A DNA stretch of 64,000 nucleotides from Actinocatenispora sp963815125. GTDB lineage: Bacteria > Actinomycetota > Actinomycetes > Mycobacteriales > Micromonosporaceae. The translations under genes were made by a program, and so were the position numbers. Positions 1-8,822 of this stretch are shown here, in pieces. Under the pieces are notes generated by a model, which made no database searches, had not been told where the DNA came from, and saw only the letters and a list, made by a program, of their open reading frames with translations. The first letter of the stretch is position 1; each line of letters begins with the position of its first letter. The stretch is from assembly GCA_963815125.1 (NCBI GenBank), contig CAWFFM010000001.1, positions 744,001 to 808,000 on the forward strand, written 5' to 3'.

Positions 1-1097
1 TGCCCACGGCCGATGTACATCGTGACGTGGTGGATTCCGGAGACCTGGCCGTTACTGGAGTAGAACAGCAGGTCGCCGGGTCGCAGTGAGCCGGTGACGT
101 GGGTTCCGCGCAGATACTGGTACTCGGCGGAATGTGGTAACTCGATGCCGATCTGCCGGTAGGCGTACAACGCGAGCCCGGAGCAGTCGAATCCCACGGC
201 CGGGTCCGCGGCCGCCCACACGTACCGCTTGCCCAGCTGGGCCAGGGCGGCATGCACCGCGACCATGGCCCGGTTGCTTGCGTGGCCGCTGCCTCTGGCG
301 CTACCCCGGGAAGCGTCCGCCGTCGCGACGTCGGCCCGCCGATGGTCTGCTGATGCGGCGGCGGCCCGTCGGCGCGCGGCTGCTGCCGCTGCCCGGCGTA
401 CCGCCGTGTTGTGCGCCGTGATCTGGTCCAGCTGACGTTGCAGGTCCGCCCGTTTCGCCCGCAGGCTGCGGATCTGTCCCTGCCGTAGCGCGACGGCCCG
501 TTGCGCGGCCTGCCGGGCCGCTGCGGCCTTACGTCGCGCCGCCACCTGGACCGACCACGAGGAACGGGCGGTTCCCTCCGCCAGCACGGCCAGCGCCCTG
601 GCCCGTTGGTAGCCGCGCAGGATCCGGGCCTGACGGTCACCGGTGTAGGTCAGCAGCGCGATGTTGCGCAGCGCGTCCGCCGGTGACCCGGAGACCAGGG
701 CGGCGGTGGCGCCGATGGTGCCGCCCAGTTCGTAGTTGTTGCGCACCATCGCGCCGACCTGGGCGTGTTGCCGACGGACCCGTACCGTTGCCGACCTGGT
801 GTGGTTGCGTGCGGCCCGAAGCGCCCGCTCGGCCCGGTCCGCGTCGACCACGGCCCGTTCGTAGTGTTCGATGGCTGTCGATGCGGTCGTCGAGGCCTGC
901 CGTAGGTCGGCGTCGGCCTTGGTGAGTTGGGCGGACAGTCGACCGACCTGTACCGCGACGTCGTGGGTGGAGCGGATACCGGTGGGTGCGGCGCCGGCCA
1001 CAGCCCCCGGAAGCATTGCGCTGAGCAGTCCGGCGACGAGTACGAATGTAGCCAGCACGGCGCCGCCTACGGGACGAGCTTGTTCACCTGCCTGCAC
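1..1097 (-). CDS. NlpC/P60 cell-wall hydrolase with N-terminal coiled coil (3' end outside window)
   Basis: Predicted secreted peptidoglycan endopeptidase, incomplete because its C-terminus lies beyond the left edge. The N-terminus has a hydrophobic export segment (around VLATFVLVAGLLSAMLPGA), followed by roughly 200 residues of Ala/Arg/Gln-rich heptad-like sequence expected to form a coiled coil. The NlpC/P60 domain then starts, with the catalytic-cysteine motif GFDCSGLALYAYRQ and the later HHVTMYIG segment that carries the catalytic histidine. I chose the GTG at 1097 because GGAGG (1106-1110) sits 8 bases upstream; an in-frame ATG at 1115 has no comparable site. The architecture resembles RipA-type or actinobacterial D,L-endopeptidases that act in septum or wall turnover. 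No partner gene is visible. Confidence 0.88.
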   Translation of the reverse strand, partial: MQAGEQARPVGGAVLATFVLVAGLLSAMLPGAVAGAAPTGIRSTHDVAVQVGRLSAQLTKADADLRQASTTASTAIEHYERAVVDADRAERALRAARNHTRSATVRVRRQHAQVGAMVRNNYELGGTIGATAALVSGSPADALRNIALLTYTGDRQARILRGYQRARALAVLAEGTARSSWSVQVAARRKAAAARQAAQRAVALRQGQIRSLRAKRADLQRQLDQITAHNTAVRRAAAAAARRRAAAASADHRRADVATADASRGSARGSGHASNRAMVAVHAALAQLGKRYVWAAADPAVGFDCSGLALYAYRQIGIELPHSAEYQYLRGTHVTGSLRPGDLLFYSSNGQVSGIHHVTMYIGRG

Positions 1098-1351
1098 GAA
1101 GGACACCTCCGTCATGAGCACGTGGCGTCAGTGAATGGTCATCACGACGAGGCGACTGCCTGATCACCGTATAGTTCGCCCGATCGAGTGGTGAGCCGGC
1201 ACACCCGTCATGTCGGTTCATGGTTGATAGATCACACCGAGCCATGTATCGGCGCCCGGTCGGTCGGTAGCTGCGCCAACCGTGCGTACCCGCCGTCGCG
1301 GGCACCCGTCCGGTCTCTGTCAGCCGCTTCCGGGGAGTCGTTCCGTCGGCC

Positions 1352-2710
1352 CTAGAGCGAGGGCCACGCCTCCCGGGTGAACACGAAGGTCGCGATGTCC
1401 AGTGCGCACACCGCGCCGCCGCGGGTACGTCGGACGGTGAGCAGCTCACCGTCGTTCATTCCGCTGTGGCAGCGCCAGCGGTCGGTGCCGCAGCCGGTGA
1501 AGCGCCAGGCGGTGTGCCCGGGCTGGTCGACGGCGCGCAGTACCAGTTCGTCCTCGGCGGTGCGGTAGCTGGCTTCGTACTCGCGACCCATCCACCACCA
1601 GCGCCCGGTCAGTTCCTCGACCTGCGGCGGGGGAGCGGCGCCCGGTCGCCATGGCTGCGGCGGACCCGGTTCGCGGTCCAGTACCTCGGTGAGCAGGTCC
1701 AGCCCGAGGGCGGCGATCCCCGCACCGCGCAGGGTGTAGGCGTTGGCGAACACGACGACCCCGGTACGGGTGGCCCGGTGCACGGCGAGTACCGCGAGAT
1801 AGCCGGGCATCGATCCGGTGTGGCCGATGTACACCCGCTCCCCGCGACGCCACATCTGCAGGCCGAGACCCTGCCCAGCGGTCCAGCTCTCCGGGTCGAC
1901 GATCGTCACCGGCCGGCACATCTCGGCCATGGTGTCCGCGGCCAGCACCGGCGAGGCACCCGGTGCGCCGGGCAGGTCCGGGTCGGCCAAAAACGCCGCC
2001 CAGCGGCCCAGGTCGCGTACCGTGCTCCACAGCTGGCCGGCGGGTGCCATCGCGCCCGCGTCCAGCCGGGGTTCCTCGCGCAGGGTGCCGTGCCATGGAT
2101 GCACCACGTAGCCCCGGGCGAACGGCTCCTGCGCCGTGTACGTCGTGCGGGTCATGCCCAGCGGGTCGAGGATCTGCTGCTGCACCGCCCGGGCCCAGCT
2201 GGTGCCGGTGCACTGCGCCAGTACGGCACCGAGCAACCCGTACGCCAGGTTGGAGTAGTGGTGCCCCCGGTACGGTGGCCCGGCCAGCTTGTCGGGTGTC
2301 AGCTCGCCCAGTAGCTGGTCGATGTCGCCGCCGCTGGAGCGTTCCCACCATTCGCCGTCCGGTTCGCGCTGCAGTCCGGAGACGTGGCCGAGCAGCTGCC
2401 GGATACTCAGCGCGCCGGCCGGTGTGTCCGGCAGGTACCGGGCGAGTGGGTCCGCCAGGTCGAGCAGGCCGGCGTCGCGCAGGCGCAGTGTGAGTACCGC
2501 GGTCAGCGTCTTGGAGATCGAGCCGATCCGGTACTGGGTGTCGGCGTCGGGCCGGGGCAGGTCACCGGCGCCGGCCAGGTGCACCAGGCGGCCGTCGCGT
2601 ACTACCCCGGCCACCAGCGAGGGGACCTGGCCGACGGACTGTGCGTCGGCCACCAGCAGGTCGAGCCGCCGTACGGTGGTGGGCAGCAGATCGGACGGGT
2701 CGACGGGCAT
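1352..2710 (-). CDS. Serine hydrolase of the beta-lactamase / PBP-like (class C) family
   Basis: A 452-residue protein with the three motifs of the serine beta-lactamase fold: S64-I-S-K67 (SxxK nucleophile), Y152-S-N154 (YxN) and H297-T-G299 (equivalent of KTG). It fits the broad Beta-lactamase (PF00144) family, which includes esterases, D-aminopeptidases and carboxypeptidases as well as AmpC enzymes. The HTG variant is common in the esterase/peptidase branches, so antibiotic resistance should not be assumed. There is no signal peptide, suggesting a cytoplasmic enzyme. The C-terminal 90 residues form an extra lipocalin-like domain often seen in this family. It lies 42 bases downstream of the C39-like peptidase gene on the same strand and may be co-transcribed with it. 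The substrate is unknown. Confidence 0.88.
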   Translation of the reverse strand: MPVDPSDLLPTTVRRLDLLVADAQSVGQVPSLVAGVVRDGRLVHLAGAGDLPRPDADTQYRIGSISKTLTAVLTLRLRDAGLLDLADPLARYLPDTPAGALSIRQLLGHVSGLQREPDGEWWERSSGGDIDQLLGELTPDKLAGPPYRGHHYSNLAYGLLGAVLAQCTGTSWARAVQQQILDPLGMTRTTYTAQEPFARGYVVHPWHGTLREEPRLDAGAMAPAGQLWSTVRDLGRWAAFLADPDLPGAPGASPVLAADTMAEMCRPVTIVDPESWTAGQGLGLQMWRRGERVYIGHTGSMPGYLAVLAVHRATRTGVVVFANAYTLRGAGIAALGLDLLTEVLDREPGPPQPWRPGAAPPPQVEELTGRWWWMGREYEASYRTAEDELVLRAVDQPGHTAWRFTGCGTDRWRCHSGMNDGELLTVRRTRGGAVCALDIATFVFTREAWPSL

Positions 2711-2752
2711 CGGTACGGATCCTCTCTCGCCGGCGTGGCCGCCGGTCCAGCT

Positions 2753-4036
2753 TCACCAGTTGGGTTCGGCGGGCGCCGGCGGCAGCGCCAGTCCTGGCGG
2801 TCGCATCACATAGACGGCTCCGCCGGAGCCGGCCAACCAGGCCGTCGCGAACTCGTGCCGGTCGTAGGTCCGGCGGACCGTGCCGCGGTCGGCCGCGGCG
2901 GGATCGTTGACGACGACATCCCCGTTCCCGGTGAAGCCGACGACCACCAGCAGATGCCCGTTGGTGGTGTAGCCGGCGCCGCGCAGTGCACCGGGTTCGA
3001 ACCGGATCGAGGCGACCAGTGGGATCCCGGCGTCGATGAACGATTCCGCCTCGGTCAGGTCGCGCAGCCGGGTGACGAACGCGGTCAGCCCGTACCGCGC
3101 GGCGTAGGCGGTGTTGAACGCCCAGTTGCCCGCGCCGGTGAAGGAGTAGTCGAAGCAGTGCCGGACCGCGTGGTGGATGAACCCGTCCCGGTAGTCCGCG
3201 CAGACCCAGTCGTAGTCACCGGGTTGCGGGCCGGTTCCCCAGTACCGCAGCACCATGCTGGTCGAGGTGGGACTGCACCAGGCGTCCCCGCCGCCGTCCC
3301 AGTGCGGGTACTGGCCGGAGTACTCCCGCTGGGAGCTGACCGGTACGTCGAGCACCCGACCGCCGTTCGTGCACAGTGGACCGGGGCCACGGTGTGCGCC
3401 GGGCATCGCCGGGCCGGTCGAGGCGATGATGCCGACCGAGGTGAGGGTCGGCGTGTCCGACGTACCGGCTGGTCGTAGCAGGGTGCCGCGCAGCCGGTAG
3501 CCGACCAGGTCCGCCCGGCGGGCCACGAACGCATCCGTACTGGTGCGGCCCGTCGCGTCGGCGAACGGCACCGAGGCGGGCCGTACGCTGCCGTCGTGTC
3601 CGGCCCACCGGGCCAGCGGGTACCACGGTGACTCGGGGTCCTCGCCATCGCCGGTGCTGACCTGTACGGCAAGCTCCAGGACGCTGCCGCCGGGTGTGTC
3701 GGCCTGCCAGCTCGCGACCAGTTCGGTGAAGGCAAAACCGGGCTCGACCAGCGGGCCGGTCCAACTCCCCGTCTCGTAACGCACCTGTTCGCCGTCCGGC
3801 CCGTCGGCGGCCGCGCAGATCTCCGTCGGGGAATCCAGATGCACCGCGCCGGATCCGACGCGGGTGCCCCGGGTGGTGCCCCGGGCGAGTTGCTCGCCAC
3901 GGAACTCGTGGTAGCGCAACCGCCGTTCCCCGGTCGGCTCGGGCGGGCCCGGATGTGCCGGGACCGGGCAGGCCGTATCGGCGGGGCCGGTGGCCTCGGG
4001 GCGGGTCTCGGTGCCCGGCGTGCTCCCGGTCGGCAT
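2753..4036 (-). CDS. C39-family-like peptidase (papain fold)
   Basis: A 427-residue protein whose C-terminal half looks like a Peptidase_C39_2 domain: candidate nucleophile C254 in GDAWCSPTS, histidine H361 in TNGHLLVVVGF and aspartate D378 in VVNDPAA. Residues 40-210 form a separate beta-rich region with no recognised catalytic motif, possibly a jelly-roll or substrate-binding module. I start at the ATG at 4036 because GAGG precedes it by 7 bases; a GTG at 4090 would add 18 residues with no good ribosome site. No classical signal peptide is evident from this start, so the location is uncertain. The gene is divergent from the NfeD/SPFH pair and lies just upstream of the beta-lactamase-fold gene on the same strand. 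Similar actinobacterial proteins are annotated as peptidase C39 family; the substrate is unknown. Confidence 0.8.
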   Translation of the reverse strand: MPTGSTPGTETRPEATGPADTACPVPAHPGPPEPTGERRLRYHEFRGEQLARGTTRGTRVGSGAVHLDSPTEICAAADGPDGEQVRYETGSWTGPLVEPGFAFTELVASWQADTPGGSVLELAVQVSTGDGEDPESPWYPLARWAGHDGSVRPASVPFADATGRTSTDAFVARRADLVGYRLRGTLLRPAGTSDTPTLTSVGIIASTGPAMPGAHRGPGPLCTNGGRVLDVPVSSQREYSGQYPHWDGGGDAWCSPTSTSMVLRYWGTGPQPGDYDWVCADYRDGFIHHAVRHCFDYSFTGAGNWAFNTAYAARYGLTAFVTRLRDLTEAESFIDAGIPLVASIRFEPGALRGAGYTTNGHLLVVVGFTGNGDVVVNDPAAADRGTVRRTYDRHEFATAWLAGSGGAVYVMRPPGLALPPAPAEPNW

Positions 4037-4204
4037 CGCGTGTCCTCGGTTTCCGTGAGATCGGCAGTGCGGGCCGGTGAAAGCCCTCACCTGCCCGGCC
4101 GCGCGGGGCCATGCTCAAGATTAAGGGCCGCCGGTACTCCACGGACGGGCCGGACACCGCCACGCGGAGGTGTCATTGGTGCGTGGGCATGTCACGATCG
4201 AGGT

Positions 4205-4642
4205 GTGGCGGCGATCATATGGTTGGTCCTGGGCGTGGTGTTGGCCATCGCTGAAGCGTTCACTCTGACGTTTGTGCTGATCATGATCGCGACGGGGGCT
4301 TTTGCCGCCGCTGTCGCGGCCGCGCTCGGGGCGCCGGTGCCGGTACAGGGCATCGCGTTCGCGGCGGTGTCGGTTGCGGCATTGGTGGCTCTGCGTCCGG
4401 TTCTTCGTCGACATCAGCGTGTGAGCGCCGATCAGCAGATCGAGCCGATGGGCATTGCCGCGCTGGAAGGTTCCGACGCACTGGTACTGGAGCAGGTGGA
4501 CGCACACCACGGACTGGTCCGGCTCGGCGGCGAGGAGTGGACCGCACGGGCATTCGACTCCACCCAGTCCTTCGAACCCGGTGAGCAGGTTCAGATCATC
4601 AAGATCAAGGGCGCGACCGCCCTGGTATGGAGGATGCCGTAA
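4205..4642 (+). CDS. NfeD-like membrane protein
   Basis: A 145-residue protein with two or three N-terminal hydrophobic segments (roughly residues 3-70, including IWLVLGVVLAIAEAF) and a C-terminal OB-fold-like beta domain ending in VQIIKIKGATALVWRMP. This is the layout of short NfeD proteins. Such proteins are typically encoded next to SPFH/stomatin proteins and are thought to form membrane assemblies with them. Here the stop codon overlaps the start of the SPFH gene (TAATG), so the two are translationally coupled. The start is the GTG at 4205; a GAGGT lies almost directly against it, so initiation may be leaderless or use an unusual site. Function in membrane microdomains or membrane-protein quality control is inferred from the family. 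Confidence 0.85.
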   Translation: MAAIIWLVLGVVLAIAEAFTLTFVLIMIATGAFAAAVAAALGAPVPVQGIAFAAVSVAALVALRPVLRRHQRVSADQQIEPMGIAALEGSDALVLEQVDAHHGLVRLGGEEWTARAFDSTQSFEPGEQVQIIKIKGATALVWRMP

Positions 4643-5910
4643 TGGGAACTGCCCTCGGGGTAATAGTTGCGATCCTTGTACTGATCGTACTGATAGTGCT
4701 GATCAGGTCGGTACGGATCGTTCCCCAGCAGCAGGCGTACATCGTGGAACGGTTGGGCAAGTATCTGAAGACTCTCCAGCCGGGCCTCAACATCCTGGCG
4801 CCGTTCATCGACCGGGTCCGTACCAAGGTGGACCTGCGTGAGCAGGTGGTCAGTTTCCCGCCGCAGCCGGTGATCACCTCCGACAACCTGGTGGTGTCGA
4901 TCGACACGGTGCTCTACTTCCAGATCACCAACCCGGCGGCGGCGACGTACGAGATCGCCAGCTTCCTGCAGGGCATCGAGCAGCTGACCGTTACCACGTT
5001 GCGTAACGTGATCGGCTCGATGGATCTGGAGAAGACCCTGACCAGCCGGGACGACATCAACCGGCAGCTGCGCGGAGTGCTCGACGAGGCGACCGGCAAG
5101 TGGGGGATCCGGGTCAACCGGGTGGAGATCAAGGCCATCGAGCCGCCGCCCAGCATCCGTGACTCGATGGAGAAGCAGATGCGCGCGGAGCGGGACCGGC
5201 GTGCCGCGATCCTGACCGCCGAGGGCGTCAAGCAGTCGCAGATCCTGACCGCCGAGGGTGACAAGCAGTCCGCGATCCTGCGCGCGCAGGGTGACCGGGA
5301 GGCCCGGGTACTGCAGGCCGAGGGACAGGCCAAGGCGATCCGGCAGGTCGCCGACGCGATCCACCGCGCCAAGCCGGACCAGAAGCTGCTGGCCTACCAG
5401 TATCTGCAGACACTGCCGCAGATCGCAGCGGGCGCGTCGAACAAGATCTGGGTGGTGCCGGCGGAACTGACCCGGGCCCTGGAGGGGTTCGGCGGCGCGT
5501 TCGGTCGTGCCCTCTCCGGAGCCGGCGGACACGCCGACGCCGACGAGGACGAGGAGTACGTGCCGGACGAGGAGGTCAGCCAGTTCGCGCCGGAGGCCGA
5601 AGCGGAGGCGGAGAAGGCGGCACAGGCGGCCGCAGCCGCCGCCTCGGAGGCATCCTCTGAGGTCAGTGGGCCGGAGCGGGGTGTCGGAGGAGCATCTGGC
5701 AGCAGCGGTGACCCGCGCGGGCTGCCGGCCTCGCCGCTGTCGACCGATTCGGTACTGGGCGGTCCGGCCGGCGCACGGACGCCGGAGCGGGCGCCGTCCC
5801 GGACACAGCCGGACGCAGCTGGTGACGGGCCGGCCACCGGCCCCACGCCGCCGACCGGCGGGATGTACCACGGTGGTCAGCGCCGTCCGGACGGACCGGC
5901 GCAGGGCTGA
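4642..5910 (+). CDS. SPFH/Band 7 membrane-scaffold protein
   Basis: A 422-residue protein with one N-terminal transmembrane helix (around IVAILVLIVLIVLIRSV). An SPFH/prohibitin-homology domain follows (PQQQAYIVERLGKYLKTLQPGLNI and following), then a helical region with repeated TAEG(V/D)KQS units. The tail is acidic and Ala/Glu/Pro-rich, low in complexity, and probably disordered. It resembles QmcA/stomatin-type proteins that oligomerise on the inner face of the membrane. The start is the ATG at 4642, with GGAGGA 7 bases upstream inside the end of the NfeD gene; an ATG at 4627 is less well placed. The NfeD neighbour supports the assignment. The roughly 140-residue tail is longer than in typical QmcA proteins and is the variable part. 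Confidence 0.9.
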   Translation: MGTALGVIVAILVLIVLIVLIRSVRIVPQQQAYIVERLGKYLKTLQPGLNILAPFIDRVRTKVDLREQVVSFPPQPVITSDNLVVSIDTVLYFQITNPAAATYEIASFLQGIEQLTVTTLRNVIGSMDLEKTLTSRDDINRQLRGVLDEATGKWGIRVNRVEIKAIEPPPSIRDSMEKQMRAERDRRAAILTAEGVKQSQILTAEGDKQSAILRAQGDREARVLQAEGQAKAIRQVADAIHRAKPDQKLLAYQYLQTLPQIAAGASNKIWVVPAELTRALEGFGGAFGRALSGAGGHADADEDEEYVPDEEVSQFAPEAEAEAEKAAQAAAAAASEASSEVSGPERGVGGASGSSGDPRGLPASPLSTDSVLGGPAGARTPERAPSRTQPDAAGDGPATGPTPPTGGMYHGGQRRPDGPAQG

Positions 5911-5941
5911 CCACAGGTGACCGGCGACCGGGGTCGTCCGG

Positions 5942-6817
5942 ATGATGCGGTTGAATCGTCGGGTGTCCAACCCGCACAGGTCCACCGTTGAATCCGGAGC
6001 GGCCCCGCTCGTCGTACCGGTCGACGACCCGGAGGACGACCGGCTGGCCGACTACCGGGCGCTGACCGACGTGGCGCTGCGCACCCGGTTCGAGCCGCCG
6101 CACGGCCTGTTCATCGCCGAGGGCGGGCTGGTGCTACGCCGCGCGCTGCGGGCCGGTTACCGGCCACGTTCGCTCCTGCTGGACGCCAAGCGGGTCGACC
6201 AGTTGCCCGATCTGCTCGCCGGCGCCGACTTCGACGCACCGGTGTACGCGGTCAGCCCCGCGGTGCTGGACGCGGTCACCGGCTACCACGTGCACCGTGG
6301 GGTGTTGGCATCGGTGCACCGCCGGGCGCTGCCTGCCGCGACGCAACTGCTGGATTCGGCCCGGCGCGTGCTCATCATGGAGGATGTCAACAACCACACC
6401 AACATCGGCGCGGTCTTCCGTGGCGCGGCCGGTCTGGGTGTGGACGCCGTACTACTCTCTCCGACCTGCGCGGATCCGTTGTACCGGCGCAGCGTACGGG
6501 TGAGCATGGGCGAGGTGTTCGCGGTCCCCTACGCCCCACTGGAGCCGTGGCCCGATGCGCTCGACACGGTACGGGCGGCCGGCTTCTCGGTACTGGCGCT
6601 CACACCCGCCGCGGACGCGGTGGGGTTGCAGCGGCTCGCACCCGAGCACCGTCGTCGGCCGGCGTTGCTCTTCGGTGCGGAGGGGCCGGGGCTGACCCGG
6701 CAGGCTCTGGGCCGCAGCGATGTGCGGGTACGCATCCCGATGCGCGGCGGGGTCGACTCGTTGAACGTCGCGGCATCGGCCGCGGTGGTCTGCTGGGAGC
6801 TCTGCCGGGACGACTGA
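5942..6817 (+). CDS. TrmH/SpoU-family RNA 2'-O-methyltransferase
   Basis: A 291-residue protein of the SPOUT superfamily. An N-terminal substrate-binding domain (ALTDVALRTRFEPPHGLFIAEG) precedes the SpoU catalytic domain, whose three motifs are visible: VNNHTNIGAVFRGAAGLG (motif 1), LLFGAEGPGL (motif 2) and IPMRGGVDSLNVAASAAV (motif 3). These form the trefoil knot that binds S-adenosylmethionine. The enzyme should methylate a ribose 2'-OH in rRNA or tRNA, but the target cannot be told from sequence. The start is uncertain: the ATG at 5942 lacks a clear ribosome site and a GTG about 20 bases further in is also possible. The gene ends 12 bases before the convergent kinase gene. Confidence 0.9.
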   Translation: MMRLNRRVSNPHRSTVESGAAPLVVPVDDPEDDRLADYRALTDVALRTRFEPPHGLFIAEGGLVLRRALRAGYRPRSLLLDAKRVDQLPDLLAGADFDAPVYAVSPAVLDAVTGYHVHRGVLASVHRRALPAATQLLDSARRVLIMEDVNNHTNIGAVFRGAAGLGVDAVLLSPTCADPLYRRSVRVSMGEVFAVPYAPLEPWPDALDTVRAAGFSVLALTPAADAVGLQRLAPEHRRRPALLFGAEGPGLTRQALGRSDVRVRIPMRGGVDSLNVAASAAVVCWELCRDD

Positions 6818-6829
6818 AACCGGCCCGGA

Positions 6830-7834
6830 TCACCTCTCCTTCGGGCGGCCGACGATCATCCGGTGCAGCGTGTCGGTGTCCAGTGCCGTGCCGGTGCTCG
6901 GTGCCTGCATGACCAGCGACCGTGCGGCGAGCCAGGCCGCGCCCGCCGCGCCGTCCCCGGCGGTGTACACCGGTCCGGCGCCGCTGGCGGCAAGCCGGGC
7001 GCGCAGCGCCGTACCCACCGGGGTTGCGGCAGCCACGACGCTGCCGGCGAGCACCACCGGCCCGGTCGCCTGCTCGGTCCCGGCAGCCAGCAGGCGGTAC
7101 AGGTGACCGGCGGCCCGGGCCACGATGTCCGTCGCGACGGGATCGCCCTCCCGCGCTGCCTGGCTGACCAGGGTCGCGAGCCGGGCCAGGCGGACCGGAT
7201 GGGCGTGGTCCACGGCGGCCAGGATCCATTCACCGTCGGTGCGGTAGGCCGCTGCGACATCGGGTGCCCCGGCGCGCAGTTCGGCGCGTACCAGAGTGCT
7301 GAGCGGGCCGGGGGCCTGCCGACGGTCGGCGACGGCGAGCAGTGCCCGGACCGCCTCACGTCCCAACCAGAAGCCGGCGCCCTCGTCACCGAGCAACCAG
7401 CCATGTCCGCCGACCGCGCGGGTCATCCGGTGTCCGGTGATGGTGGCGGCGACAGCGCCGGTGCCGGCGATCAGGACCGTGCCGTGCGGTGCGGAGGTGC
7501 CGGCGGCGAAGGCCACCTCGGTGTCGCCCACGACCTGCATCGGACAGCTCAGTCCGTGCTGCCGCCACACCGTGTCGAACAGGTTGGCGACGCCGGGTTC
7601 GGCCAGTCGCGCACCGCCGGCCATGCCGATCAGTCCGAGTCGGACGTGACCGGGGTGCTGGCCGACGAGGGCCCGGTGCAGTGCCGCACCCATCGCGGCC
7701 GCCACCTGCGCAGGCGGATGCGCGAAAGGGTTGCCCGGGCCGGCCCGTCCGGAGCCGTGCCGGCGTCCGCTGAGGTCGACCAGTACGGCCCGGGTGGCGG
7801 TACCGCCCATGTCCAGACCGAGTACCAGAGACAT
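6830..7834 (-). CDS. BadF/BadG-type sugar kinase (N-acetylglucosamine kinase-like)
   Basis: A 334-residue ASKHA-fold ATPase with the phosphate-1 loop LGLDMGGTATRAVLVD at the N-terminus and the segments VVGDTEVAFAAGT, GTVLIAGTGAVAATI and VGGHGWLLGDEGAGFWLG. This is the BadF/BadG/BcrA/BcrD-type family, which contains eukaryotic-type N-acetylglucosamine kinases. It is divergent from the SIS-domain gene and the NgcEFG importer, so phosphorylation of imported amino sugar (GlcNAc to GlcNAc-6-phosphate, or a related substrate) is a reasonable inference. Start is the ATG at 7834. It probably shares the regulatory region at 7835-8048 with the transporter operon. Confidence 0.85.
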   Translation of the reverse strand: MSLVLGLDMGGTATRAVLVDLSGRRHGSGRAGPGNPFAHPPAQVAAAMGAALHRALVGQHPGHVRLGLIGMAGGARLAEPGVANLFDTVWRQHGLSCPMQVVGDTEVAFAAGTSAPHGTVLIAGTGAVAATITGHRMTRAVGGHGWLLGDEGAGFWLGREAVRALLAVADRRQAPGPLSTLVRAELRAGAPDVAAAYRTDGEWILAAVDHAHPVRLARLATLVSQAAREGDPVATDIVARAAGHLYRLLAAGTEQATGPVVLAGSVVAAATPVGTALRARLAASGAGPVYTAGDGAAGAAWLAARSLVMQAPSTGTALDTDTLHRMIVGRPKER

Positions 7835-7893
7835 GCTGTTCCCCAGGGGGCCGACAGGTCAGACGCTCGTATCGTGCAGCCCACGCGCAGTCT

Positions 7894-7959
7894 TTGACAA
7901 CGGTTGATCGAAAAGCGTTATGTTCGAGCACTTGACATCATGGTTGAGTAGATAAGAAT
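7894..7959 (+). promoter_or_regulatory. Tandem promoter-like elements with a repeated TTGACA-GGTTGA motif upstream of the SIS-ngcEFG operon
   Basis: Two TTGACA boxes lie 38 bases apart at 7894 and 7932. Each is followed by GGTTGA: TTGACAACGGTTGA and TTGACATCATGGTTGA. The first has a TATGTT candidate -10 at 7919 with a long 19-base spacer; the second has TAAGAA at 7953 with a short 15-base spacer. The stretch is clearly richer in A/T than its surroundings and lies in the divergent gap between the kinase and the SIS gene. It is therefore the likely control region for both. The repeated GGTTGA could also be a regulator site. No canonical DasR palindrome was recognised. Confidence 0.5.
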
Positions 7960-8048
7960 CTTCAAAACAAGTCCGGTACGGTCGGCCCGTCGTACCGCGG
8001 ATGACGCCACGTCGCCCGGGCCGGGCACCGGCAAGAGGGGGCAGCCGC

Positions 8049-8801
8049 ATGACAGTGGACAGCGCGGCGTACGTGACCGAGGTCCGGGCCGCCATGGACC
8101 GGGTCGTCGACACCCAGTCCGAGGGGGTCCGCCGTGCTGCGGGCCTGATCGTGGCGGGCCTGCGGGCCGGCGGGGTGGTCCAGGCGTTCGGCAGCGGGCA
8201 CTCCGAGGCGCTGGCGATGGAGATCGCCGGACGGGCCGGTGGCCTGGTGCCCACCAACCGGTTGGCACTGCGCGATGTGGTGATCTTCGGTGGCGAGTCG
8301 CCCGACGTGTTGTCCAACGGGATCCTGGAACGCGATCCGATGATCGCGCAACGGATCCTTGAGCTGGCCGCGGTCGATCCGAACGACGTGTTCGTCATCG
8401 CGTCCAACTCCGGCATCAACGGATCCGTAGTGGAACTGGCGCGGTTGGTGCACGGCCGTGGTCACCCGCTCATCGCGATCACCTCACTGGAACACAGCGG
8501 TCGGGTCGAGTCCCGGCATCCGTCCGGTCAGCGGCTGGCCGACCTGGCCGATGTGGTACTCGACAACGGAGCGCCGTACGGTGACGCGGTGCTGCCGCTA
8601 CCGACCGGTGGTGCGGTCGGCGCCGTGTCGTCGATCACCGCAGCGTTGCTGGCGCAACTGATCGTGGCGGAGGTGGTGAGTCAACTGCTTGCCGCCGGTG
8701 AGGTACCGCCGGTGTACCTTTCCGCCAACGTCCCCGGCGGGGACGAGCACAACCGAACCCTTGAAGAGCGCTACGCCGGACGCATCCGGCGTGGCGCATG
8801 A
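8049..8801 (+). CDS. SIS-domain sugar-phosphate binding/isomerase-like protein
   Basis: A 250-residue SIS (sugar isomerase) domain protein. The phosphosugar-binding signatures are QAFGSGHSEALAMEIAGRAGG and VFVIASNSGINGSVVELARL. They are followed by a segment, LEHSGRVESRHPSGQRLADL, that is typical of the SIS proteins encoded beside amino-sugar transporters. It resembles the MurQ/AgaS-like side of the family; an amino-sugar phosphate substrate is inferred from context. ATG at 8049 is preceded by GGGGG with good spacing; an upstream ATG at 8001 is not supported. The gene ends 21 bases before ngcE, so the two are probably in one transcript with the importer. Confidence 0.87.
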   Translation: MTVDSAAYVTEVRAAMDRVVDTQSEGVRRAAGLIVAGLRAGGVVQAFGSGHSEALAMEIAGRAGGLVPTNRLALRDVVIFGGESPDVLSNGILERDPMIAQRILELAAVDPNDVFVIASNSGINGSVVELARLVHGRGHPLIAITSLEHSGRVESRHPSGQRLADLADVVLDNGAPYGDAVLPLPTGGAVGAVSSITAALLAQLIVAEVVSQLLAAGEVPPVYLSANVPGGDEHNRTLEERYAGRIRRGA

Positions 8802-8822
8802 GTCAGTGAAGGCGAGGACTAC

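Noticed and set aside
1098..1351. Possible cyclic-di-AMP (ydaO-type) riboswitch upstream of the NlpC/P60 gene
   Set aside because: Such riboswitches often precede cell-wall hydrolases in actinomycetes, but I could not find the conserved core blocks in this leader.
1352..2710. Beta-lactam resistance gene
   Set aside because: The SxxK/YxN/HTG pattern fits the wider esterase/peptidase family, there is no signal peptide, and nothing points to antibiotic hydrolysis.
2384..3478. Long open frame on the plus strand (364 codons) and similar long frames opposite other genes
   Set aside because: It is antisense to the beta-lactamase-fold and C39 genes, has Arg/Gly/Pro-rich composition typical of a shadow frame in G/C-rich DNA, and shows no domain motif.
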